This document shows positions 51,245 to 59,924 of a stretch of DNA of 64,000 bases, piece after piece. This stretch comes from Microcaldota archaeon. Lineage in GTDB: Archaea > Micrarchaeota > Micrarchaeia > Anstonellales > Bilamarchaeaceae. Under the pieces are notes generated by a model that was given only the letters and a program-made list of their open reading frames with translations, ran no database searches and was not told where the DNA came from. The stretch is taken from positions 1 to 64,000 of the forward strand of contig JAFGCC010000014.1 in the NCBI GenBank assembly GCA_016932815.1, written 5' to 3'. Positions within the stretch are counted from its first letter, which is position 1. Each line of letters starts with the position of its first letter. Made by a program: the position numbers and the translations under genes.

Positions 51245-54200
51245 GCTGCCCTACCCCATTTCCTTCTCCTCTCAAGCTCCCGCTCCACGTTCCGATCCCC
51301 GCGCAATTCGTCCATCTTGAGGTTCCTGTGCACCCCGAAGCTGCAGCTGTGGTTCTGGAACGGGTCGCAGAGTGAGCCGCAATGCGGGCAGCGCACCTTC
51401 TTCCTGCATGCGGTGCAGGCCGAGCCTGCCGCGTGCGGGCTTCCGCACGAGCCGCAGTGGACTATGCTTTTAGTTGCCCCAAGCACGGTCTTGCGGTGGA
51501 GGTAGTTGCCGAAATCTACGACCTTCTGCCTTGCAAAGCGGTCGAGCCCGTAGAGGACCTTGCTTCCGCGGCTCATGCCGTCATTGCTGATGTTGTCTTT
51601 CATCATCGAATCAAGCGAGTATGCGGCGCGGTCTATTTTCATCTTGTATTCGCGGCCCTTGTAGAATGCCCAGAGGGCCGGGTTGATGAAGCGGAAGAGG
51701 GAGTTGTCCCCGATTTCGCCTCCGCGGAAGAACTTGTATGACTGTATTTCGCTGTTGCGCTGCATTAGCGCGTTGAAGGGGTCTATGTCGCGCTTTATTA
51801 TGCCGATATTGGCCTGCTTGTCCACGTATTCATCCGACTTGAAAAACGGGCGGAAGCGCGATTCGTAGCGCAGGTAGTTGGCCGCGCGCGAATCCATGTG
51901 CAGGTTCTGGGAGAAATCCACGTATGAGGCTCCGGGGTTTGCGTTGCCCCAGACTGCATTTACCCCTGACTGGAACATCCAGGTGTCCTCTACGCTCCTG
52001 GTTACTCCCCTCTGCATTTCCGCTCCCCCGAATCCGCGCTCTACCATCGAACCCATCGCCTTCATCATCCCGCTCCTTACCGCGCCTGGGCGCTCGTAGT
52101 AGGGGGCGTTGTCTGCGCGGTCCATTAGGAAGAACCCCTTGTTCATTATGAAGTTCTGGATGGGCTTGACCGGCATCATGTAGAATGGCAGCATGGGCGA
52201 GCCTATGAAGCTGGCGGCGGTTTTCTGCCACTTGGTTGCGCGGGGGTCAAAGGAGGAATAGAACCAGTTGACCATTGAGCGGCGCGCGTCTGCGAACCTG
52301 GGGGCGGTGCTGTGGAACGGGTTGAGCGTATCCCTGGTTAGTTCGGGGGAAGGCATTGTGGGCATCTGTGAGGCTAGCTCCCTGCGGGCTTCCTCCTGCG
52401 CCCTCTCCCGCGCCATTCCCGCTCTTGCCATCGCATCGGCGCGGGCTGCAACCTGCTGGTTGTACTGCTCCATCTCCAGCCTGTGCCTCTCCTGCTGTTT
52501 CCTGAGCATCTGGTTATAGCCTTCGGTTGCATAAGTGTCCTGTCCGAGTGCGGATGAGCTCTGCGCCTCTTCCGGGCTCAGGAGTCCCCTGCCCCCTGCG
52601 CCGCTGTACTTGCGGTCGTACTTTGACTGGGCGCCCCAGCGGTTTGTGATGTAAGAGCGGTAGCCCAGAAGGAGCGGCGAACCTACCGCGTAGTTGAAAA
52701 CGAACGGGCTGTACTGGAGGTCCATGAGGGAGGATTTTATGTTGGACCAGCTATACCATGGCTTGTTGAAGCCCCCGTAGTTCCAGCGGCGGTAGGGTGC
52801 AGGGCCGTATGCGGTTGCGGGCCCCATGTGGAAGAAGGATGAGAAGATAAATGAGTTGCCTATCCCTGCCGAGTTGCCCCTTGGGTCACGGGTAACGTTC
52901 TCATCCCATTGGCAGTGGTAGCGCAGGAAGCTGTCTACTAGGCGGTTGTATTCCTTCATTGCCGCGCTGTTGCGGTCTGTTGGGTCGCCGTATTCGCCTG
53001 CGGCGAGCTTTGCTGCGAACCTTGCCCCGGTCTGGCGGAAATACTCGGAAGTGAGGCTTCCTTCGTATGAAGTGCGCGTCTGGGAGCCGAACGTGTTGAG
53101 CATGAACTGCTCAAGGCCCACATTCGCATTCTTGAGGTGCGGGCTTAGGATGTCGGATGCGCTGTAGAATGCCTTCTTTATGAAGCCCCTTATGCCGTTT
53201 GCGGCCTCAATCTTGTCCCAGCCGCGCATGTCTTCTGGGAGGGGCGCGGAGCCTGGGAGGAGGCGGATTGCCTCCCTATAATTGTTGAAGTCGCTCCAGT
53301 TGCCGCTCTGCTTGCCGTTGTGGTAGAAGAGCATTGCAAGCTTGGTGCGGCGGTCTTCTTTGGGCGCGCCTGCTTCCGCCCATGCCTTTAGCTCCACTAC
53401 TGCCTGGGCGCGCTCCAGGGAGTTTGCGGAATTGGTGTATCTATAGAGCATATTCTCCTTTGAAACCTGCTCGCGCAGCTGCCTGTTGCCAATCTCCCTT
53501 ATGTTGGAGATGTTGCGGCCAAAGAGGGTTCCAAGCTCCATGCCGTTTTCCTCGAACATGCGCATTATGGCTGCGCCGCAGCCGCGGATTGCCTTCTTGT
53601 TGCCGGAATCGGATATCGCAGAGAGCCTTGCGAAGAACTTGCGCAAATCGTTATCGCTAAGCCTCAGGTCCGCGAGGGTTATTGCCTGCCTCCCGTCTGC
53701 GCGGGCGCGCTCCTTGGCGTCTGCAAAGCTGCGCATTATGTTGGTGTATGCCTGCAGGTCCGGCGCGCTGAGGTCCTTTATGTGTTCCCTCTCGGGGCTT
53801 AGGACCGCGGAGTCTTTTCCGAAGAGGATTTCGCGCAGGGGCTGTCCGCGCATGATTGTGTCCGGGGCGAATTCGCTCCAGCGGCCTCCGCGCTTTATGT
53901 AGTATTTCGCATTTACTATACGGTCTGCCTGGCCGAGCTTTGTTGCGTGCTCCGTTACGAAGGGAACGTACTGGCCTTCGCGCAGGCGCAGCCACACCCC
54001 GTCAGAGAGTTCCGAGAGGCCCATGGATTTTTTCATGTAGCGCTTGATATCGGAATCGGAAACGGACGTGTAGTGGGCGTATCCGCGCTCATTTTTCTGC
54101 GTATTGAATAGGTGGGCGCGGTAGGAATCCCAGAGCCCTATGAAGCGGTCAAACTCGCCCTTTGAAGTGAAATACGTATTGGGATTGTCCACCTCCATTA

Positions 54201-57006
54201 TGCCCTTTAGGCGGCTAAAGAGGTGGGATTCTATTAGCTGGTTTATGCGGGCGCGCTCGGCCTGCTCGAATGTGAGTTTGCCCCCTTTGCTGTAGCGCTC
54301 ATCTAGCATGTCCTGCACCGCGCGCGGGACCATGTGGGCGCGCTTTACTTCCCCGTAGGCCTGCTCCTCAACGCAGGAAACCGCTCCGCGCATCGGGCCG
54401 CCCACTGTCCTCCAGTGCGCGTGCATGTCCACGCGCCAGAGCCCCTTGCGCGGGCCGTATTCTTCCCCGTGGCTTGAGATGGCTAGCATGTCGTCCTTGC
54501 GGTCTCCGCGGGCGCCTGAGATATAGAGCTGGCCGGCAAGGTCTGTGAACTTGGAGGCGTCCTTGCCTATTCCGGCAAAGCCGGAGGCGATTGCAAGGTT
54601 CTTTAGCCAGCTCTCCATGTTCTTCATTACCAGGCGCACGTCCACTCCAAGCTCGGTCTTGCCGAGATTCTTTGAATCGGGATTCAGGACTCCGAAGCGC
54701 TCGTTTGCGATGCGCAGGAACGTGTAGTCCCCGGCGTGCTGCAGCAGCGTCCTTCCGGTTACGTTGAAGTCGTCCAGGGTGTCTTCGCGCTCAAGCATCC
54801 TGCGGTAGTTTGCGCGGAAAAATGCCCCAAAAGTGTAATCATTGCCCTGCGAATCATATAGTTGCTGGCGGCCGACTAGGAAGGTGAACTCTCCCCCCTT
54901 GGTTACGCTCTCAAAGTCTATCGCGTCGTTTATGCGGAACTGCTCTTCTAGGTAACGGCGCAGGCGCACGTAGCGGTGCGCGTTGATTACGGTTTCGCGC
55001 TCTTCGGGCGTATCGTATCCTTCAGACTGGTCAAAGCTCTGCGGGACTTCGGTTTGTATCCTGCGGAGCATGTTTAGGGCGGCTACTGCGCGGGCGTCAA
55101 AGTGGACGTTGTTGTTGCGCATAAGCTGAATTATGCGCTCGGCCTTCTGCAGCTCGTTTAGGTTCTTGTTTGACAATATCCTGCGCAACTCGAATTCGAC
55201 CGCCCTAAAGCCCTTCATGTTGAAGTTCTTAAATAACAGGGAATCCGGGCCCTCAAGCCCTATGCGCATTACCTGCTCCCGGGTTAGGTTCATTTTCCTG
55301 CGGTCATTATCGCTGAAATAATGCTCTAGCAGGCAGCCTATAAGGTAATTGGTTATGTCCCTCTCCGCCTCTTTCATGAGGCGCTTGTAGTCCGCTTCGC
55401 CTTTTGCAAAATGGTCGTAGAAAGTAACGAGCCTGCGCTCTTCTGGGGAGAGCGCAATCCAGTTCTGGAAGCCTGAGGCCTTCTTTCCCTCTTTCCTCTT
55501 GGCATCTACTGCCATCTGGATGCGCTTTATGTTCTTTCCCCCGCTCATCACGCTGTCTGCGCCCCTTACCGCGCTGCGCAGCAGGTTCGGGTAGAACTTG
55601 AGTATGCGGCGCGTACCGAAGGCGAAGGAAGCGGTTGCCCCTTTTATGTGCTCGCCTATGAACGGGATTCTCCCGAGGGTACTCCCCACCCCCTTGCCGA
55701 GCCACTTGGGCATATCGCCGGTTGCCTTGCCGAATGCGGCTATCTGCATCTGGTTGCGCACGTCCATGTCAACTAGGTCTATTACCCTGTCGTGGAGCCC
55801 GCGCTTGTCGTTTAGCTCCCTGCTTAAGGGCGCTTCGCGCAGTTCGCGGATTATCTCCCCGTATTCTTCTGCGGCTTTCGCGTCCTCTTCGGATTCAACC
55901 CACTTGAAGTTCCTAAGCTTTAGGACGCGGCTTACATAGCGCATGTCCTTTCCTGCGAGGGCCGCCCTCATGGCAAGGAGCTTTATTGTGTTGCTCGCCT
56001 TTGAATCGAGGATTGCGTTTATCACCCTCTGTGAGACGCCCCTTGCGCGCAGTTCGCGCAGGAGTTCGGGCATCGTGGCCTTTGCCGCGCGCTGGAGGTC
56101 GGATGCGATTTCTGCCATCTGCCCTTTTATGCGGCCAAAGCCCGCGCCCATTGTAAGGCCGGAATACGAGATTGTCTTGGCCTTGGGCAGCAGCGGTGTC
56201 GTTATGTCCATTAGGGAGTGGGGGCTGCGCCCGGAGAAAAACATTGAAGCTAGCAAGAGGCCGCACATTAGTATTGAAGCGAAGCAGAGTGGGGAGCCCA
56301 GGCGCTCCTGCAATCCGGAATTGACCATTCCCGCAATTACCCCAAGGACGGTTGCATCCTTGCCGCAGAACATTATCGTTTCGGTTACGGTCTTAAAATC
56401 GTCTTCGTAGGTTGCGCCCATCTGGGGGTCTGCGAAAGTCGCATAAACCTGCACGCAGGTTTCCGCTGAGAGGGTTTGGGCATCCTGCACCAGTTCATGG
56501 GTATATACCTCCTTGGGAACCGTGCACGTGGTTTTTCCCCCGGAATCGGTCGGGGGCGCGGGGTCGCATCCACTAATGTAGTGCTTGCGGAGCACGGATT
56601 CTGCGCCTTCTGTGGCTTCAAGCCCCTCCTGTGTCTCGGGAGTGTATTTCTCGTAGTAGTAGAAGTATATTTCCGCGCCTTCCAGGGGTTCGCTGACTGC
56701 CTCGAACTGGCCCAGGTAGCCTTCAAGCTCATCCTGGAGGATGTCCTGGGATGCCTGGTCGTTCCCCTCTAAGGCAACCTGGATTGCGTCCTCAAGCTTT
56801 GAGAGGTCTCCCTGCTCTTCTATGTTGAGCGAGGAAACGGAGAGCTTTGCGGTCAGGACTGTATCCCTGCCTGTTAGCTCCATTACGGAAATCCAGCTGG
56901 CGGTGTCTTTGGTTAGGAATTCCCCGGCGGGTGCGGCAAGCGAGAGGACGATGAGCATGGCTAGGAGTATTTTACACCAATTGCATCCACTTACAACTGC
57001 CGCCAT
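51241..57006 (-). CDS. Giant membrane-anchored protein with C-terminal zinc ribbons
   Basis: Encodes 1921 residues. An N-terminal hydrophobic segment (ILLAMLIVLSLAAPAG) and an exported region of about 190 residues with paired Cys are followed by membrane segments near 225-265 (LCFASILMCGLLLASMFFSG). The remaining 1600 residues are polar, Arg-rich and mostly helical. Near 1850-1890 two zinc-ribbon units occur (CGSCGSPHAAGSACTAC and CPHCGSLCDPFQNHSC). A Gln/Arg coiled-coil lies around 1500-1560. It is coupled (ATGA) to the SLT lipoprotein downstream. The topology, small outside and huge inside, recalls VirB6/TrbL-like transporter parts, but similarity is not evident. Confidence 0.75.
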   Translation of the reverse strand: MAAVVSGCNWCKILLAMLIVLSLAAPAGEFLTKDTASWISVMELTGRDTVLTAKLSVSSLNIEEQGDLSKLEDAIQVALEGNDQASQDILQDELEGYLGQFEAVSEPLEGAEIYFYYYEKYTPETQEGLEATEGAESVLRKHYISGCDPAPPTDSGGKTTCTVPKEVYTHELVQDAQTLSAETCVQVYATFADPQMGATYEDDFKTVTETIMFCGKDATVLGVIAGMVNSGLQERLGSPLCFASILMCGLLLASMFFSGRSPHSLMDITTPLLPKAKTISYSGLTMGAGFGRIKGQMAEIASDLQRAAKATMPELLRELRARGVSQRVINAILDSKASNTIKLLAMRAALAGKDMRYVSRVLKLRNFKWVESEEDAKAAEEYGEIIRELREAPLSRELNDKRGLHDRVIDLVDMDVRNQMQIAAFGKATGDMPKWLGKGVGSTLGRIPFIGEHIKGATASFAFGTRRILKFYPNLLRSAVRGADSVMSGGKNIKRIQMAVDAKRKEGKKASGFQNWIALSPEERRLVTFYDHFAKGEADYKRLMKEAERDITNYLIGCLLEHYFSDNDRRKMNLTREQVMRIGLEGPDSLLFKNFNMKGFRAVEFELRRILSNKNLNELQKAERIIQLMRNNNVHFDARAVAALNMLRRIQTEVPQSFDQSEGYDTPEERETVINAHRYVRLRRYLEEQFRINDAIDFESVTKGGEFTFLVGRQQLYDSQGNDYTFGAFFRANYRRMLEREDTLDDFNVTGRTLLQHAGDYTFLRIANERFGVLNPDSKNLGKTELGVDVRLVMKNMESWLKNLAIASGFAGIGKDASKFTDLAGQLYISGARGDRKDDMLAISSHGEEYGPRKGLWRVDMHAHWRTVGGPMRGAVSCVEEQAYGEVKRAHMVPRAVQDMLDERYSKGGKLTFEQAERARINQLIESHLFSRLKGIMEVDNPNTYFTSKGEFDRFIGLWDSYRAHLFNTQKNERGYAHYTSVSDSDIKRYMKKSMGLSELSDGVWLRLREGQYVPFVTEHATKLGQADRIVNAKYYIKRGGRWSEFAPDTIMRGQPLREILFGKDSAVLSPEREHIKDLSAPDLQAYTNIMRSFADAKERARADGRQAITLADLRLSDNDLRKFFARLSAISDSGNKKAIRGCGAAIMRMFEENGMELGTLFGRNISNIREIGNRQLREQVSKENMLYRYTNSANSLERAQAVVELKAWAEAGAPKEDRRTKLAMLFYHNGKQSGNWSDFNNYREAIRLLPGSAPLPEDMRGWDKIEAANGIRGFIKKAFYSASDILSPHLKNANVGLEQFMLNTFGSQTRTSYEGSLTSEYFRQTGARFAAKLAAGEYGDPTDRNSAAMKEYNRLVDSFLRYHCQWDENVTRDPRGNSAGIGNSFIFSSFFHMGPATAYGPAPYRRWNYGGFNKPWYSWSNIKSSLMDLQYSPFVFNYAVGSPLLLGYRSYITNRWGAQSKYDRKYSGAGGRGLLSPEEAQSSSALGQDTYATEGYNQMLRKQQERHRLEMEQYNQQVAARADAMARAGMARERAQEEARRELASQMPTMPSPELTRDTLNPFHSTAPRFADARRSMVNWFYSSFDPRATKWQKTAASFIGSPMLPFYMMPVKPIQNFIMNKGFFLMDRADNAPYYERPGAVRSGMMKAMGSMVERGFGGAEMQRGVTRSVEDTWMFQSGVNAVWGNANPGASYVDFSQNLHMDSRAANYLRYESRFRPFFKSDEYVDKQANIGIIKRDIDPFNALMQRNSEIQSYKFFRGGEIGDNSLFRFINPALWAFYKGREYKMKIDRAAYSLDSMMKDNISNDGMSRGSKVLYGLDRFARQKVVDFGNYLHRKTVLGATKSIVHCGSCGSPHAAGSACTACRKKVRCPHCGSLCDPFQNHSCSFGVHRNLKMDELRGDRNVERELERRRKWGRAA

Positions 57007-57154
57007 GGATATTATTTGAATAAGAGGATATATAAATAATTAACCTTAGTATGCGCGCGCGTTCTCTGGATACGGCGTGGGATTGGGCGGAGGCACTTTG
57101 GGGGAAAATGCGGTTTTTGGGGCAAAAAGGAGAGGAAACTGAAAAAGAGGGTTT

Positions 57155-57176
57155 CCCCGGCAGCCTTTTGCCGGGG
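57155..57176 (-). terminator. Hairpin terminator of the tiny surface-protein gene
   Basis: A perfect 8-bp stem CCCCGGCA/TGCCGGGG with a 6-nt loop. Read on the minus strand it is followed by CCTCTTTTTCAG and further T runs, 15 bp after the stop codon at 57191. Confidence 0.55.
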
Positions 57177-57190
57177 GGGATTTAGCGCAC

Positions 57191-57373
57191 TTATGCGCGC
57201 TTGTGGAATGCGAATGCGCCTGCCGCAACCAGGGCGAACATGGGCGCGCAGCAGCATCCGTAGTAGCCATCGTCATAATAATAGTCGTCGTAGTCATCTG
57301 TCCATCCCAGGTCCGCCATTGCGGTCCCGCAAAGGAGCAGCACCATACAAAGCACAAGGTATTTTGCTTTCAT
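57191..57373 (-). CDS. Tiny exported protein with Asp/Tyr run and C-terminal anchor
   Basis: Encodes 60 residues: a signal peptide (KAKYLVLCMVLLLCGTAMA), an acidic aromatic stretch (DDYDDYYYDDGYYG), then CCCAP, a hydrophobic helix (MFALVAAGAFAF) and a basic end HKRA. The order Cys motif, membrane helix, basic tail resembles the tripartite sorting signals recognised by archaeosortase/rhombosortase-like enzymes. It has its own promoter (57401-57415) and terminator, so it is a true gene. The mature exposed part would be only about 20 residues. The Asp/Tyr run could bind metal or surfaces. Confidence 0.75.
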   Translation of the reverse strand: MKAKYLVLCMVLLLCGTAMADLGWTDDYDDYYYDDGYYGCCCAPMFALVAAGAFAFHKRA

Positions 57374-57400
57374 ATTTATCCCTTCGGGGGGATTTCAACC

Positions 57401-57415
57401 AAAAATTATAAAAAA
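57401..57415. promoter_or_regulatory. Bidirectional TATA element between the tiny surface gene and MTAP
   Basis: AAAAATTATAAAAAA reads as a TATA box both ways. On the plus strand it predicts a leaderless start at 57438; on the minus strand a start about nine bases before the ATG at 57373. Confidence 0.55.
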
Positions 57416-57437
57416 CTCCCCCTGCCCAACAGAAGTT

Positions 57438-58214
57438 ATGCTTGGAATTCTAGGGGGAAGCGGAATCTATTCGGTAGGGGGGCTCCGGAAGAAGGCGGTT
57501 TCCACCCCTTATGGTGAGGTTGAGGCTTATTTAGGGGAGAATGCTGCCGGTGGGGAGCCTGGCGGAAGCGGAAGGGCATCCGGAGGCAGGGAGGAGGCTG
57601 TGCAGGAGATTGTTTTCGTTCCCAGGCACGGGGCTGCCCACGAGGTGCCTCCGCACAAGGTAAATTACAAGGCGAACTTGTGGGCATTGAAGGATGCAGG
57701 GGTTTCAGGAATCCTGGCAATTTATGCTGCTGGGATAATCTCGGATTATTCTCCGGGGGAGCTTGTCCTCCTTGATGATTTTATCGGCTTTGGGATTCAT
57801 GCTTCCTTTTACGATAGGTTTGAGGGGAAAGGGGAACTGATGCACGCAGACATGGGAGAGCCGTATAACCGGGAGCTTTCCTCCTCTGTGGAGAAGGCCG
57901 CGGCTTCAGTTGGGGTTTCGCTTGCGAGCGGGGGGATTATTGCGACCACTCTTGGGCCGCGCTTTGAAACGCGGGCGGAGGTTTCCGCGCTCCGGAGGAT
58001 GGGAGCCAACCTCGTGAATATGACTAGTGCTTATGAGGCTTCTCTTTGCGGAGAGCTTGGGATTCCCTTATGCGGGATTGCGGTCGGGACCAATTATGCG
58101 TGCGGGATTTCGGGGAAGAACAAGCTTACGCATACCGAAGTTCTTGAGTGTATGAAGGAATCGAATGGGAAAATCCAGGCAATCGTGAGGAGAGTCGCGG
58201 CTTCGGACATCTGA
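57438..58214 (+). CDS. Methylthioadenosine/purine nucleoside phosphorylase family enzyme
   Basis: Encodes 258 residues that phosphorolyse a purine nucleoside, probably 5'-methylthioadenosine or -inosine. Motifs are ILGGSGIYSV, FVPRHGAAHEVPPHKVNYKANLWALK, YAAGIISDYSPGELVLLDDFI, GGIIATTLGPRFETRAE and GIAVGTNYACGISG. Between strands two and three it carries a Gly/Ser-rich insertion (AAGGEPGGSGRASGG), like the loops in AroD and TrpC. The active-site segment reads NMTSAYEA, where MTAP usually has NMTxxPE, so base specificity is uncertain. The transcript is probably leaderless. Confidence 0.88.
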   Translation: MLGILGGSGIYSVGGLRKKAVSTPYGEVEAYLGENAAGGEPGGSGRASGGREEAVQEIVFVPRHGAAHEVPPHKVNYKANLWALKDAGVSGILAIYAAGIISDYSPGELVLLDDFIGFGIHASFYDRFEGKGELMHADMGEPYNRELSSSVEKAAASVGVSLASGGIIATTLGPRFETRAEVSALRRMGANLVNMTSAYEASLCGELGIPLCGIAVGTNYACGISGKNKLTHTEVLECMKESNGKIQAIVRRVAASDI

Positions 58215-58306
58215 ACCTAAATAGACCTGCTTTCAGTTCCGTTCCAGACAACTGAGAAAGGTCCCCTAAAAAACGAGAGCCAGTCCAGTTTTCGATTGTT
58301 GGGGAT

Positions 58307-58831
58307 TCAATCGAACTTGGGGATTGAAATTTTACCCTTGAATCTGCGTTCTAAGTAGTATCTCACGATATCTTTAACCAACTCCTTTCCTTTCTTGCAT
58401 TCTGTCTTGAATAAGTCTCTTTCTTGTGCAGAGATATTCTCAGCAGTAAATTTATTTTTCTGCATTAATACAATCCAACTCCCAAAAAGGTCATGTGCGA
58501 TTTTATTTCTGAAATGTCTGAACGCCTCTATTCTCTTAGAATGTTGCTTCGAGATTAAGCCTTTGTGCAATAAGATACTTGGAGCATACTTTGGAAAATG
58601 TTTTTTCCCCATGAGTTCCCTAAACATTCCGACTGTTTGTTCTTCTTCATCAGACTCATACGAATATTCCACCATCATAGCTAGGGAGAAATCAAGAAAA
58701 GCATCTATCCGTATTAAGGCTTCTATGAAAAAACCTTGGGACATCGCATCATCAATTGCGGTAAATGAATTAACAAGATGTTCAATGATTTTCATTACGC
58801 CCTTTTTCTGGGCATCTGTTAATTCTGCCAT
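58307..58831 (-). CDS. HEPN-like protein in an AT-rich patch
   Basis: Encodes 174 residues, all-helical. FRHFRNKIAHDLFG contains the Rx4H signature of HEPN RNases (RNKIAH), placed after a long helical hairpin, as in MAE_28990- or DUF4145-like HEPN proteins. Base composition is clearly more AT-rich than the flanking genes, suggesting recent acquisition. No nucleotidyltransferase antitoxin lies next to it, so it may be an orphan. The ATG at 58831 behind GGTTGAG is preferred to the TTG at 58843. It follows tyrS on the same strand. Confidence 0.65.
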   Translation of the reverse strand: MAELTDAQKKGVMKIIEHLVNSFTAIDDAMSQGFFIEALIRIDAFLDFSLAMMVEYSYESDEEEQTVGMFRELMGKKHFPKYAPSILLHKGLISKQHSKRIEAFRHFRNKIAHDLFGSWIVLMQKNKFTAENISAQERDLFKTECKKGKELVKDIVRYYLERRFKGKISIPKFD

Positions 58832-58844
58832 ACTCTCAACCAAA

Positions 58845-59909
58845 TTATCGGGTAATCTGGATGCTCTTTAATTCCTCCAGGTATTTTGGATTCTTCTCAA
58901 AGTAATCGCGTGCGGGCTTTAGCATATCCGCAAGCTCCCTTCCTACTGCATTCTTGAGGTCCATCGGGTGCAGGGCTCCGGAAACGTATGCATTCCGCAG
59001 TTCTTCGGAAGTTGCAAACTCAACGTTCCCCCCAAATTTCTCCGGGCGCTCCACTTTAAGCGGGCGGTCGCGCAAGACCAGGTTTTCCGCGTATTCTATT
59101 AGCGGGTTCCCCTCTGCGACCTTTTCGGGGCAGAATGCCTTGTTTACCTTGCGGAGGATGTCCTTTTCGGATTCATGCACGAAAATCGCGGAATCCGGCT
59201 TGGACTTGCTCATTTTAGCGTCAATTAAATCCTCTTCTGAAGGGTTCATGCGCCCCGGGCCCTGCAGCGAGGGCAGAAGGTGGCCGTGCAATGCAACTGG
59301 CTTTTCCTTTCCAAGCCTGGGGGCTATTTCGCGGGCAAGCATGTGCACCTTGCGCTGGTCCATCCCGGCGTGCGCAATCTGCGCGTTTAAGAGGAATATA
59401 TCTGCCGCCTGCATTGCGGGATACAGGACCGAAGCGGAGCTTGTGGAGTCGCTCTCCTTCCTTCCCATAATCGTTATGCAGCGGAGCATGCGCTTGAGGG
59501 TGGTGTTGCGGGAAATGTCCAGCACCATCTTCCAGTAGTCCGCATCGTAGGAGCGGCTTGCGAGAACGTAATCCACCTTGTCTTCGGGTAGCCCAAGGGC
59601 TATGAAGCAGTGCTTGAAATAGCCTTCCGCAACGGAGCGGATTTTATCCAGGTCCCCTCCGAGCTTGCCGTTTATCCAGGTATGGTAATCGGCCAGCCAG
59701 ATGGTGGGCTTGCACCCGGCATCAAGGAGGTCTTTTACTTTCAGCGCGGTGCACAATCCGGTTCCTATGTGCGCAAATCCGGAAATTTCAAATCCTATGT
59801 AATGGGTGGGATGAGCGTGGGTTTCAAATAGCTCTTTTAGGTCTTCTTTTGTGACTATCTCCTGTGTGGGAGAGCGCATTGCGAGGTCTATTTTCCTTTC
59901 TGTGTCCAT
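58845..59909 (-). CDS. tyrS: Tyrosyl-tRNA synthetase
   Basis: Encodes 354 residues of the archaeal/eukaryotic class I TyrRS. The HIGH-like region is YIGFEISGFAHIGTG, followed by WLADYHTWINGK; the AGMDQRKVHMLARE segment is typical of TyrRS rather than TrpRS, and KMSKSKPDSAIFVHESE is the KMSKS loop. There is no C-terminal anticodon extension of the bacterial type. The gene follows DUF2070 by 15 bp in a minus-strand operon. It charges tRNA-Tyr, the species whose level the aromatic leader peptide could sense, although no direct link is shown. Confidence 0.93.
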   Translation of the reverse strand: MDTERKIDLAMRSPTQEIVTKEDLKELFETHAHPTHYIGFEISGFAHIGTGLCTALKVKDLLDAGCKPTIWLADYHTWINGKLGGDLDKIRSVAEGYFKHCFIALGLPEDKVDYVLASRSYDADYWKMVLDISRNTTLKRMLRCITIMGRKESDSTSSASVLYPAMQAADIFLLNAQIAHAGMDQRKVHMLAREIAPRLGKEKPVALHGHLLPSLQGPGRMNPSEEDLIDAKMSKSKPDSAIFVHESEKDILRKVNKAFCPEKVAEGNPLIEYAENLVLRDRPLKVERPEKFGGNVEFATSEELRNAYVSGALHPMDLKNAVGRELADMLKPARDYFEKNPKYLEELKSIQITR

Positions 59910-59924
59910 AAAATCAACCTGTCT

